Assembly (NCBI GenBank): GCA_023663185.1
Contig: JAMPHY010000011.1
Span: 52,139-116,138, forward strand
Reading direction: 5' to 3'
From: Clostridiales bacterium
GTDB lineage: Bacteria > Bacillota > Clostridia > Lachnospirales > Lachnospiraceae
Length of the DNA stretch: 64,000 bases
Within the stretch, counting starts at the first letter, position 1; each line of letters starts with the position of its first letter. The notes under the pieces were generated by a model that saw nothing but the letters and a program-made list of their open reading frames with translations, was not told the DNA's origin and did no database searches. Positions 9,216-17,314 of the stretch are shown piece by piece. Position numbers and translations under genes: made by a program.

Positions 9216-9911
9216 ATGAATAATTATGATATCAGAAATACGATGAATGATAATTATTCCCTGAGCGGCAGAGTATTCCGAAAGATACGAGAGGACATTC
9301 TGAGCGGTAAATATAAGGAGCATGAGGAATTAAAAGAGGTAGCGATAGGTGAAGAGCTGGGCGTAAGCCGGACGCCTGTGCGCGAGGCGTTCAGACAGTT
9401 GGAATTAGAGGGCTTAATTCAGATTATTCCGAATAAAGGAGCGTATGTAACAGGGATTACGGCAAAAGACGTCAAAGATATATATATGATACGTTCTTTG
9501 TTAGAAGGCTTATGCGCCAGACTTGCTACCGAAAAAATTACTAAAGAGCAGATGGAGGAGATGGAAGAGAATATCTATCTGGCGGAATTTCATGCAGATA
9601 AAGGTCATATGGATCAGATGGCGGAGCTTGATAATCGTTTCCATGATATTCTCTATGAGGCATGTGATTCCAAGCTGCTTGAACAGCTTCTTAAGGATTT
9701 CCACCAGTATGTGCTGCGCGTGAGGCAGAAAACGCTCTCGGCAAATATCAGGGGACGGGAATCGAATAACGAACATAGGCATATTATGGAGGCGATTAAA
9801 GCAAAAGACGCAGCGAAAGCTGAAGAACTCGCCAACAAACATATAATAAACGCATATGATAATATGGTAAAAAATGGGCTATATGACGTATATAAAGACG
9901 AGACAGCTTAA
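9216..9911 (+). CDS. GntR-family transcriptional regulator, FCD (FadR) subfamily
   Basis: The N-terminal third is a winged helix with the GntR signature (IGEELGVSRTPVREAFRQLE, then LIQIIPNKGAYV). The C-terminal part is an all-helical FCD ligand-binding domain with the expected metal-binding Asp/His positions (for example LDNRFHDILYEA and a late EHRHIMEAI). The length of 231 residues is normal for the subfamily. AAAGGAG lies 13 bases before ATG 9216, a rather long spacing. It precedes the isocitrate dehydrogenase gene by 21 bases in the same direction, so it probably controls that gene in response to an organic acid such as citrate, and itself through the operator at 9141-9152. The ligand is inference. 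Confidence 0.9.
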   Translation: MNNYDIRNTMNDNYSLSGRVFRKIREDILSGKYKEHEELKEVAIGEELGVSRTPVREAFRQLELEGLIQIIPNKGAYVTGITAKDVKDIYMIRSLLEGLCARLATEKITKEQMEEMEENIYLAEFHADKGHMDQMAELDNRFHDILYEACDSKLLEQLLKDFHQYVLRVRQKTLSANIRGRESNNEHRHIMEAIKAKDAAKAEELANKHIINAYDNMVKNGLYDVYKDETA

Positions 9912-9932
9912 GTCTAAGGAGGGCATATTTTG

Positions 9933-11144
9933 ATGGAAAAAATAAAAATGACTACTCCGTTAGTTGAGATGGACGGAGATGAAATGACAAGAATACTTTG
10001 GAAAATGATTAAGGACGAGCTTCTTCTGCCTTATATCGATTTAAAGACGGAGTATTATGACCTCGGTTTAGAGCACCGTAACGAGACTGATGATAAGGTA
10101 ACGGTTGAGTCTGCTGAGGCGACCAAGAAATACGGCGTGGCGGTTAAATGTGCGACTATCACTCCCAATGCGGCAAGAATGACGGAATACAATCTGAAAG
10201 AGATGTGTAAGAGTCCGAATGGCACGATTCGTTCTATTCTGGACGGAACCGTTTTTCGTGCGCCGATTTTAGTAAAGGGCATAGTGCCTTATGTTAAGAA
10301 CTGGACGAAGCCTATTACGATTGCGCGTCATGCCTACGGCGATGTATATAAGAATACGGAAATCAAAGTAGCGGGCAAGGGAAAAGCGGAACTGGTATTT
10401 ACGGCGCAAGACGGCACGCAGGTAAGAGAACTTATACATAACTTTGACGGCGCGGGAATAATACAGGGCATTCATAATACGGAAAAGTCCATCTCCAGCT
10501 TTGCAAGAGCCTGCTTTAGTTATGCGGTGGATACGAAACAGGATTTATGGTTTTCTACTAAGGATACCATTTCCAAGAAATATGACCATACTTTTAAGGA
10601 TATTTTTCAGGAAATTTATAACGCCGAATATAAGGATAAGTTCGAGGCGCTCGGAATAGAGTATTTCTATACCTTGATTGACGATGCGGTAGCGAGGGTA
10701 ATTCGTTCTGAGGGCGGTTTTATCTGGGCGTGTAAAAACTATGACGGAGATGTTATGTCAGATATGGTGGCGACCGCTTACGGCGACCTTTCGATGATGA
10801 CCTCCGTACTGGTGTCTCCTTCGGGAGTCTATGAGTATGAGGCGGCGCACGGCACGGTTCAGCGTCATTATTATAAGCACTTAAAAGGAGAAGAGACGTC
10901 TACGAACTCGATAGCGACTATTTTTGCATGGACAGGAGCTTTGCGCAAGCGCGGGGAGTTAGACGGCAATAAGGAGCTTATAGATTTTGCCAATAAGCTT
11001 GAGCAGGCATGTATTAAGACTGTGGAAGATGGAAAGATGACGAAGAGTTTGTCGCTGATTTCGGAGTGTAAAAATCCTGTGATACTTAATAGTCTTGATT
11101 TTATTAAGGCGATTAGGGAGACGTTGGATAGTATGCTTCATTGA
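9933..11144 (+). CDS. icd: NADP-dependent isocitrate dehydrogenase
   Basis: It converts isocitrate to 2-oxoglutarate and CO2 with reduction of NADP. The 403-residue sequence is of the dimeric, eukaryote-like type, starting [19 protein letters not shown] and containing the substrate region [16 protein letters not shown] and the metal/cofactor segment AHGTVQRHY near residue 310. ATG 9933 is preferred over an in-frame TTG three bases earlier; AGGAGG lies about ten bases upstream. It follows the GntR regulator by 21 bases, which suggests an operon that tunes 2-oxoglutarate supply for glutamate synthesis. A long inverted repeat follows the stop codon. Confidence 0.95.
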   Translation: MEKIKMTTPLVEMDGDEMTRILWKMIKDELLLPYIDLKTEYYDLGLEHRNETDDKVTVESAEATKKYGVAVKCATITPNAARMTEYNLKEMCKSPNGTIRSILDGTVFRAPILVKGIVPYVKNWTKPITIARHAYGDVYKNTEIKVAGKGKAELVFTAQDGTQVRELIHNFDGAGIIQGIHNTEKSISSFARACFSYAVDTKQDLWFSTKDTISKKYDHTFKDIFQEIYNAEYKDKFEALGIEYFYTLIDDAVARVIRSEGGFIWACKNYDGDVMSDMVATAYGDLSMMTSVLVSPSGVYEYEAAHGTVQRHYYKHLKGEETSTNSIATIFAWTGALRKRGELDGNKELIDFANKLEQACIKTVEDGKMTKSLSLISECKNPVILNSLDFIKAIRETLDSMLH

Positions 11145-11165
11145 ATGGATATAGGGTTATTGGAT

Positions 11166-11304
11166 GCGACATGGACTCATATGCTTCATTTTGAGGCACG
11201 CTTCCGCTCCGTGTAAAATCGCAGCGGTACTAAGCTCGAAAGAACCTCGCTAAGTACCGGCGTTTTACAAGGACCTCAAAATGAAGCATATGAGTTCATG
11301 TCGC
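11166..11304. repeat. 139-bp long inverted repeat with nested hairpin (palindrome family member A)
   Basis: The 31-base arms 11166-11196 and 11274-11304 are complementary with a single G-U pair. A second inverted repeat is nested inside (around 11211-11268, containing GGTACTAAGC and GCTAAGTACC). The element fills the gap between the convergent icd and ABC-F genes and could terminate transcription from both sides, although no strong T-run follows. The outer arm contains GACATGGACTCATATG, which recurs at 42730-42759. Confidence 0.85.
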
Positions 11305-11317
11305 TTAATAATTAAGT

Positions 11318-13270
11318 TTATTCTGATAGTGTTTCCCACTTTTCGTATAGTTGCGTGAGTTCTGTCTCGTTGTCTTCTCGTTCTTTGGATAATTCCTGAA
11401 GCTTTACTACGTCCGTACATATGTCGGGGGCGGACATTAATTCATCAATTTCAGTATTTCTATTCTCAAGCTGTTCAATCTGTTCCTCACATTTTTTTAA
11501 GTCGTTTTCTTTTTTGCGTTTGGCAGCGTTTTCTTCCTTCATTTTCTTCCAGTCCTGCTTGTTTTCGGAAGCGTTTTGCGAAGATACTTTACCGATAGAA
11601 GATATTTTACCGATATTATTAGAAGAGGGGTTATCGGTATTATCGGCAGCTTCTGCGTTTAGCCGCTGCATTTTTTTCTCCGAATAATAGTCATAGTTAC
11701 CAAGATATTCGGTCAGGGTTTTGCCGCTTAGTTCAAGTATGCGGCTGGCGGTTTTATTGATAAAATAACGGTCGTGCGAGACATAGAGTACCGTTCCCGT
11801 ATAAGCGTTTATCGCGTCCTCAAGGATTTCTTTGGACATGATATCAAGGTGGTTGGTAGGTTCGTCGAGAATTAGAAAATTCGATTCCGACAACATGAGC
11901 TTTGCCAATGAAACCCTGCCGCGTTCTCCGCCGCTTAGAGACTCAATTTTCTTAAATACATCTTCGCCGGTAAAGAGGAAGGCTGCAAGCGTATTGCGGA
12001 TTTCCGTATTATTTAAGTTAGGATAGGCGTCCGAAATTTCCTCGAACAGAGTTTTATCGGGGTGTAGAACATGGTGCTCTTGGTCGTAGTAACCGATTTC
12101 TGCATTAGCGCCGAGGCGTATAAGTCCCGTATCGGCAGCAAGCAGTTCATTTATAATTTTTAAAATAGTCGTCTTGCCTGTGCCATTATCGCCTATTATC
12201 GCGACATGTTCACCGCGTTTGATATCCATATGAAGATTATTAAAAAGCGTAAGTTCTCCAAACGACTTAGATAAATTCTCCACATGAAGAACATCGTTAC
12301 CGCTCAGGCTTCGCGGCTCTAAGCGAAGGTGCATATCGGCTTTTACCTCCACGGGCTTTTCAAGCACCTCTATTTTACTTAAAGCTTTTTCGCGGCTTTC
12401 GGCGCGCTTAATGGATTTCTCACGGTTAAACGACTTTAACTTCTCAATAACTTCTTCCTGATGTTTTATTTCACGCTGTTGATTCATATATGCGTTATAC
12501 TGAGCAGTACGCAGCATTTCTTTTTTAGCGGCATAGGCGGAGTAATTTCCTGAAAAAATCGTGGCGTTGGAATTATCCAGCTCAATTATTTTCCCTGCAA
12601 TACGGTCAAGAAAATAACGGTCGTGGGAGACGATGATTACTGCGCCCTTGTAGTTTAAAAGATAGGTCTCAAGCCACGTAATCGACGACATATCAAGATG
12701 GTTAGTAGGCTCGTCGAGGATAATTAATTCAGGACTTTGCAGCAAAAGCTTGCCAAGTGCAACGCGGGTTTTCTGACCGCCTGAGAGGGTACTTATAGAT
12801 TTAGAAAATTCGCTTTCCTCAAATCCAAGTCCCTTTAACACGCCGGTAAGCTCGCTTTTATATGAATAGCCGCCACCGGACTCAAAATCGTGAGTAAGCC
12901 TTGAATAGACTTCCATTAGGCTGTCCAGTTCTGCGCCGCTTAAGTTTTTCATCTGTAATTCACAGTCGCGTATTTGATTTTCTAATTCAATTAAATTTTG
13001 CTTGACGCACAATAACTCCTCATAAATCGTATTCGCGCCGGAAACTGCCTGATGCTGTGAAAGATAACCTACGGACAATCCTTTAGCAAAAGTCACGCTG
13101 CCTGAGTCGGCGTTTATTTCGCCCATGATAATACGCAAAAGGGTAGTCTTGCCCGCGCCGTTTATTCCTACAATGGCAGCTTTTTCATGCGCCTCTATAT
13201 GAAAAGATACGTCATGCAGAACCGGTACTTCATTAAATGATTTATGTAAACCGCTAACTGAAAGAATCAT
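11318..13270 (-). CDS. ABC-F family ATPase (ribosome-associated type)
   Basis: This 650-residue protein has two ABC nucleotide-binding domains and no membrane segments. Domain 1 has Walker A GINGAGKTT and signature LSGGQKTR; domain 2 has Walker A GDNGTGKTT and signature LSGGERGRVSLA; both have ILDEPTNHLD. The linker between them is long and charged, as in ABC-F proteins that enter the ribosomal E site, and the C-terminus is a Lys/Glu-rich coiled coil. Closest in layout to YdiF/Uup-type proteins, with a general translation-factor role; an antibiotic-protection role cannot be excluded but nothing points to it. It is a single gene with its own promoter (13308-13335) and is convergent with icd. 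Confidence 0.92.
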   Translation of the reverse strand: MILSVSGLHKSFNEVPVLHDVSFHIEAHEKAAIVGINGAGKTTLLRIIMGEINADSGSVTFAKGLSVGYLSQHQAVSGANTIYEELLCVKQNLIELENQIRDCELQMKNLSGAELDSLMEVYSRLTHDFESGGGYSYKSELTGVLKGLGFEESEFSKSISTLSGGQKTRVALGKLLLQSPELIILDEPTNHLDMSSITWLETYLLNYKGAVIIVSHDRYFLDRIAGKIIELDNSNATIFSGNYSAYAAKKEMLRTAQYNAYMNQQREIKHQEEVIEKLKSFNREKSIKRAESREKALSKIEVLEKPVEVKADMHLRLEPRSLSGNDVLHVENLSKSFGELTLFNNLHMDIKRGEHVAIIGDNGTGKTTILKIINELLAADTGLIRLGANAEIGYYDQEHHVLHPDKTLFEEISDAYPNLNNTEIRNTLAAFLFTGEDVFKKIESLSGGERGRVSLAKLMLSESNFLILDEPTNHLDIMSKEILEDAINAYTGTVLYVSHDRYFINKTASRILELSGKTLTEYLGNYDYYSEKKMQRLNAEAADNTDNPSSNNIGKISSIGKVSSQNASENKQDWKKMKEENAAKRKKENDLKKCEEQIEQLENRNTEIDELMSAPDICTDVVKLQELSKEREDNETELTQLYEKWETLSE

Positions 13271-13307
13271 AACACCTGTTTTTCCTTTTCTTTGATATTC
13301 ATTTTAT

Positions 13308-13335
13308 TTTATATCACAGGCAGTTTTATAGTCAA
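13308..13335 (-). promoter_or_regulatory. Promoter of the ABC-F gene
   Basis: Read on the - strand: TTGACT (13335-13330), a 16-base spacer and TATAAA (13313-13308), about 38 bases before the start codon. Confidence 0.6.
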
Positions 13336-13457
13336 GGGGCAGGCAGCTTTTTGCCGCGAAACGAAAATACTTGTTTGCAGAGCGGATAAGTGATATTCTA
13401 TTTATGATAAAGCATGATAAGCAGCGCTTTGCCTGACTAACGGAAAGGTGTGATTGT

Positions 13458-14072
13458 ATGGCGAATAAAGATGAAGTATTTAAGAACGCATTGGAAGGAA
13501 AAAATATTCCGGTATTGACGCTGGATAATAAGTGGCATAAACTTTTGGCGCATGTTGCTGCCACGCCTAAAATCAAAGGGCTTGAAGATAAGCTGAATGA
13601 ATTGATAAAGCGTCAAGGCAAAGTCAATACCGAAAGCAAGGATATTAAAAAGATTAAAAAAACCTTGATGAATGAAGTTATGATTATTGCGGACGGACTT
13701 ATGCAGTCGCCGGACAATAAGAAGCTCAATAAGGATATGGACGAGCATAAACGTCTTATTGAGGAATGCAATGCGAAGCTTAATGCTTATGAAGAAGAGA
13801 TGTTGGAGCTTCCACGGGAAATTGACAAAATCAATAAAAACCTTATGCTGCTGACGATGGACGTATGTTATAGCACTCTTAAAGAAAATGAGAAAGAGCT
13901 TGATGTAATAAATGAATGGATAAATAATACGCGCCGCGAATTAAAGAAAAAGATGGTGCGTAAGCAGGAAAAGGAAGATTTTAACAATGCGTTATATACA
14001 TACATGCACGATATTTTCGGAGCAGATGTAATTGAAATTTTTGATATGAAATATAATGAGGCGAAAAAGTGA
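13458..14072 (+). CDS. Uncharacterised helical, coiled-coil protein
   Basis: I do not recognise a named domain. The 204-residue protein is soluble and very rich in Lys, Glu and Asn. Residues 35-105 and 120-175 have heptad-like spacing that suggests coiled coils, and two Cys residues occur near 98 and 124. It ends exactly in the start of nnr (the GTG of nnr overlaps its stop by four bases), so the two are translationally coupled and probably co-regulated. Its start has GGAAAGG about ten bases upstream. It may be a lineage-specific partner of the metabolite-repair gene, but nothing in the sequence shows a function. Confidence 0.8.
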   Translation: MANKDEVFKNALEGKNIPVLTLDNKWHKLLAHVAATPKIKGLEDKLNELIKRQGKVNTESKDIKKIKKTLMNEVMIIADGLMQSPDNKKLNKDMDEHKRLIEECNAKLNAYEEEMLELPREIDKINKNLMLLTMDVCYSTLKENEKELDVINEWINNTRRELKKKMVRKQEKEDFNNALYTYMHDIFGADVIEIFDMKYNEAKK

Positions 14073-15571
14073 AATATCTGGTAACGCAGTCGGAAATGAA
14101 GCAATATGATAAGAATACAATAGAACGCCTTAACTATCCGTCAATTCTATTGATGGAGCGTGCTGCGCTTGTGACTGTAGAGTGTATAAGGAAGGAAAAA
14201 AGCGTTGCACCTTATAGCGTATTAGTTGTGGCGGGCTGCGGCAATAATGGCGGAGACGGCATTGCGGTAGGCAGGCTTCTTATGCTGCAAGGCTGTAAGG
14301 TGGACTTTGTACTGCTTGGGGAGATAGACAAATGCAGCGCTGAAACCACAATGCAGCTTGATATTCTTAAAGGATATGGGTATAAGCCGTATGACAGAAT
14401 TACGAGAAGTGAATATGATATAGTAATCGATGCGATTTTTGGTATCGGTTTATCCAGAGATATAGAAGGAAGATACAAAGACGCGGTATTAAAGATTAAT
14501 GAAATGGACAGTTATGTATGTTCAATAGACATTCCTTCAGGTATTCATGCCGATTCGGGAAGAATCTTAGGTTGTGCGGTCCGCGCTGATTTAACAGTTT
14601 CCTATGGATTTTCTAAGCTTGGAGAAATTCTCTATCCCGGAGCAGAATATTGTGGTAAAATCGTATGCGGACAGATGGGGATTGATGACAATAGCTTTTT
14701 TGGGGAAAAACCCTACTGGTACACCTATGATTCCCTTGACGATATAAGCCTTCCGCATAGAAAGCCTGACGGAAATAAAGGCACTTTTGGTAAAGCGTTA
14801 GTGATTGCAGGCAGCGATTCTATGTGTGGCGCGGCGGTTATGGCAGGAAAGAGCGTTTTTAGAATGGGCGCGGGCATGGTAAGGATAGTGACTTCCAAGA
14901 AAAACCGCGATGTTATATTGAAGGCTATGCCGGAGGCAATGCTGACTCTTTATGATGAAAATCTCGAAGAAGAATTTAGCAAGGCGTTAGAATGGGCGGA
15001 CTGTATACTGATAGGACCGGGAAACAGTAAAGGAAGATACGCGGCATGGCTGCTTGATAAATGCCTGAATGAAAGCAGGCTTCCGCTGGTAATAGACGCT
15101 GATGGTTTGAATTTGTTAGCCGAAATGCAAGATATATCGAGTGGAATTTTTGCAGATAGGGACGTTATTCTAACTCCACATCTTAGAGAATTTGCGAGAC
15201 TATACGGCTGCAGCGTTAAGGAAGCCTCGGATAATCTGACTGTTTATCCACAGAAGCTTGCGGATAGGCTTAACTGTATAGTGGTATGTAAAGACGCCCG
15301 CACGGTAGTGGCGCGTCCACATGCCGAGAGTAGTTTCATCAATACATCGGGTAATTCAGGAATGGCGACGGCAGGTTCGGGAGATGTGCTTGCTGGAATT
15401 ATAACAGGACTGCTTGTGCAGGGAATGGAAGCGGCGCAGGCAGCAACGGCGGGAGTTTTCCTGCATGGCGTGGCAGGAGATATGGCGGCAGAAAAATGCG
15501 GAGTTAGAAGTATGATGGCGACGGATATTATAGAACAAGTACAGGAACTGCTAAAGAAGCTGTTATCATGA
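14069..15571 (+). CDS. nnr: Bifunctional NAD(P)H-hydrate repair enzyme (epimerase + ADP-dependent dehydratase)
   Basis: This enzyme repairs damaged NAD(P)HX: the N-terminal YjeF_N domain epimerises the hydrate and the C-terminal ribokinase-like domain dehydrates it using ADP. Residues 1-210 carry the epimerase with the motif VVAGCGNNGGDG (about 52-63). Residues 225-500 carry the dehydratase, with the catalytic-region signature NSGMATAGSGDVLAGIITGL near residue 428. At 500 residues both domains are complete. It starts with GTG overlapping the stop of the preceding coiled-coil gene. The alanine racemase gene follows after an inverted-repeat element. Confidence 0.95.
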   Translation: MKYLVTQSEMKQYDKNTIERLNYPSILLMERAALVTVECIRKEKSVAPYSVLVVAGCGNNGGDGIAVGRLLMLQGCKVDFVLLGEIDKCSAETTMQLDILKGYGYKPYDRITRSEYDIVIDAIFGIGLSRDIEGRYKDAVLKINEMDSYVCSIDIPSGIHADSGRILGCAVRADLTVSYGFSKLGEILYPGAEYCGKIVCGQMGIDDNSFFGEKPYWYTYDSLDDISLPHRKPDGNKGTFGKALVIAGSDSMCGAAVMAGKSVFRMGAGMVRIVTSKKNRDVILKAMPEAMLTLYDENLEEEFSKALEWADCILIGPGNSKGRYAAWLLDKCLNESRLPLVIDADGLNLLAEMQDISSGIFADRDVILTPHLREFARLYGCSVKEASDNLTVYPQKLADRLNCIVVCKDARTVVARPHAESSFINTSGNSGMATAGSGDVLAGIITGLLVQGMEAAQAATAGVFLHGVAGDMAAEKCGVRSMMATDIIEQVQELLKKLLS

Positions 15572-15583
15572 AACTGCTGCTAC

Positions 15584-15668
15584 GAGTTTAGTCTAAATGA
15601 ACAAAAACGGAGCTCCATGCCTGAGAAGCGGTAAGTCGCTCCTTATTTTGTTCATTTAGGCTAAACTC
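15584..15668. repeat. 85-bp long inverted repeat (palindrome family member B)
   Basis: The 23-base arms 15584-15606 and 15646-15668 pair with one G-U. An inner pair, GGAGC with GCTCC, is nested inside and the core contains AGCGGTA, also present in the core of the element at 11166-11304. It separates nnr from alr and may act as a terminator or mRNA-stabilising hairpin. Confidence 0.8.
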
Positions 15669-15698
15669 TCAGGCTGAGTAAGAATGAGGGATTTTAAG

Positions 15699-16853
15699 AT
15701 GATGGAGAATTACGACAGAGTATACGCTGCAATTAATTTAGACGCCATACTTTACAACCTTGAGCAGCTTAAAGATAATATTGCGCCTGAGACTAAGATA
15801 ATGGGAATAATTAAGGCGGACGCTTACGGGCATGGCGCGGTTAGAATCGGCATGGAAATGGAGAAGCTTGACTATGTATTCGGGTATGGCGTAGCGACGG
15901 CGGAAGAGGCATTTGCTTTGCGGGACGCAGGGCTTAAGAAACCGATACTGGTTTTGGGATATTGTTTTCCGTACAGTTATGAGAGGTTGATTAAGGAAGA
16001 AATACGGTCCGCAGTGTTCAGATATGATACGTTAGAAGAATTGGACGCATGCGCGGCGACGCTTGGAAAGAAAGCCAAAATCCATATTAAAGTGGATACA
16101 GGAATGGGTAGAATCGGCGTTATGCCCGATTACGAGGGCTTAAATTTCGTGCGTAAGGCGCTTTTATACGAACATTTGGAAGTTGAAGGAGTTTTTACGC
16201 ATTTTGCAAGGGCTGATGAAAAGGATAAAGAGTCGGCTAAGAAGCAGCTTGGCAGGATAAGTTCTTTTATGCGGCGCATAGAGAATGAGCTTGGCTATAA
16301 TATTCCCCTCAAGCATTGTTCTAATAGCGCGGGGATTATAGGCTTGAAGGAAGCGAATATGGATATGGTGCGCGCAGGGATAGTATTATATGGCTTATCG
16401 CCTTCCGCAGAAGTGAGTAAGGACGCCATAAATCTTAAGCCGGCGTTGTCGCTTAAGAGCCATATTGTATATATTAAACAGGTGGAAAAAGGCGTACAGA
16501 TAAGTTATGGGGGCACGTATACGACGGATAAAAGAATGTGCATAGCGACTGTTCCGGTCGGATACGGAGACGGCTATCCGAGAAGCTTATCGAATAAAGG
16601 TTATGTGCTGATAAGGGGACGGCTCGCACCTATTATAGGTAGAGTCTGTATGGATCAGTTCATGGTCTGCGTGGATAATATTCCGGACGCAGCCATAGGA
16701 GACGAAGTAACCTTGATTGGAGAGGATAAAGGCGCAAGTATCACGATGGAAGAAGTCAGCGCAATTTCGGGCAGGTTTAATTATGAATTTGCCTGCTGCT
16801 TAAGTGAGCGGATACCGAAAGTTTATATAAAAGACGGTAAGATTATTAAATGA
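15699..16853 (+). CDS. alr: Alanine racemase
   Basis: It interconverts L- and D-alanine with pyridoxal phosphate, supplying D-alanine for peptidoglycan and possibly modulating spore germination. The PLP-binding Lys lies in GIIKADAYGHG (about residue 38), and the C-terminal beta domain carries the catalytic Tyr region in ISYGGTYTT and the substrate Met/Asp region VCMDQFMV. The length (about 384 residues) is normal. An ATG exists at 15684, but GAGGGA at 15686-15691 places the start at 15699 (or 15702). A MazF gene follows 100 bases later, the same neighbourhood as in Bacillus, where an antitoxin gene sits between the two. Confidence 0.95.
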   Translation: MMENYDRVYAAINLDAILYNLEQLKDNIAPETKIMGIIKADAYGHGAVRIGMEMEKLDYVFGYGVATAEEAFALRDAGLKKPILVLGYCFPYSYERLIKEEIRSAVFRYDTLEELDACAATLGKKAKIHIKVDTGMGRIGVMPDYEGLNFVRKALLYEHLEVEGVFTHFARADEKDKESAKKQLGRISSFMRRIENELGYNIPLKHCSNSAGIIGLKEANMDMVRAGIVLYGLSPSAEVSKDAINLKPALSLKSHIVYIKQVEKGVQISYGGTYTTDKRMCIATVPVGYGDGYPRSLSNKGYVLIRGRLAPIIGRVCMDQFMVCVDNIPDAAIGDEVTLIGEDKGASITMEEVSAISGRFNYEFACCLSERIPKVYIKDGKIIK

Positions 16854-16954
16854 TAAAGCGGATTAGTAGTTGATTTGTGCGTATACCTTCAGAGAAATTG
16901 GCAATACTATTGCTGTTACTTAGAATTGCTGGATTGATTGAAGGAAGTGTGTAT

Positions 16955-17296
16955 ATGAGACGAGGAGATATTTATTATGCTGATTTAAGACCGGTAATAG
17001 GCTCGGAACAGGGCGGTATCAGACCGGTGCTTATTATACAGAACGACGTTGGGAATAAGCATAGCCCGACGGTAATATGTGCGGCGATTACCTCTAAGAT
17101 GAATAAGGCTAAACTGCCTACTCATATAGAGTTAAATGCAAATAAATATGATATGGTGAAGGACTCGGTTATTCTTTTAGAGCAGCTTCGTACTATTGAT
17201 AAGAAGCGCCTTAAGGACAGAGTGTGTCATCTGGATAAGGAAATTATGAAAGAGGTAAATGTGGGCTTAATGGTAAGCCTTGAATTAGATACATAA
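16955..17296 (+). CDS. mazF: MazF/PemK-family endoribonuclease toxin without an adjacent MazE
   Basis: The 113-residue protein starts [20 protein letters not shown], the conserved MazF/NdoA start, and continues with RPVLIIQND and the late DKKRLKDRV region. In Bacillus subtilis the equivalent (NdoA/EndoA) cleaves mRNA at UACAU; the specificity here is inferred only by family. AAGGAAG lies seven bases before ATG 16955; an upstream in-frame GTG at 16877 would add an unconserved hydrophobic leader and is rejected. The usual antitoxin gene between alr and mazF is missing: the 100-base gap holds no plausible MazE. The CNNM gene follows 18 bases downstream. Confidence 0.93.
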   Translation: MRRGDIYYADLRPVIGSEQGGIRPVLIIQNDVGNKHSPTVICAAITSKMNKAKLPTHIELNANKYDMVKDSVILLEQLRTIDKKRLKDRVCHLDKEIMKEVNVGLMVSLELDT

Positions 17297-17314
17297 GAGA
17301 AAGGGGCGGTTAAA

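Noticed and set aside
16877-16954. N-terminal extension of MazF, or a tiny MazE-like gene
   Set aside because: The 26 codons encode a hydrophobic stretch unlike any antitoxin, and the normal MazF start with AAGGAAG is at 16955.
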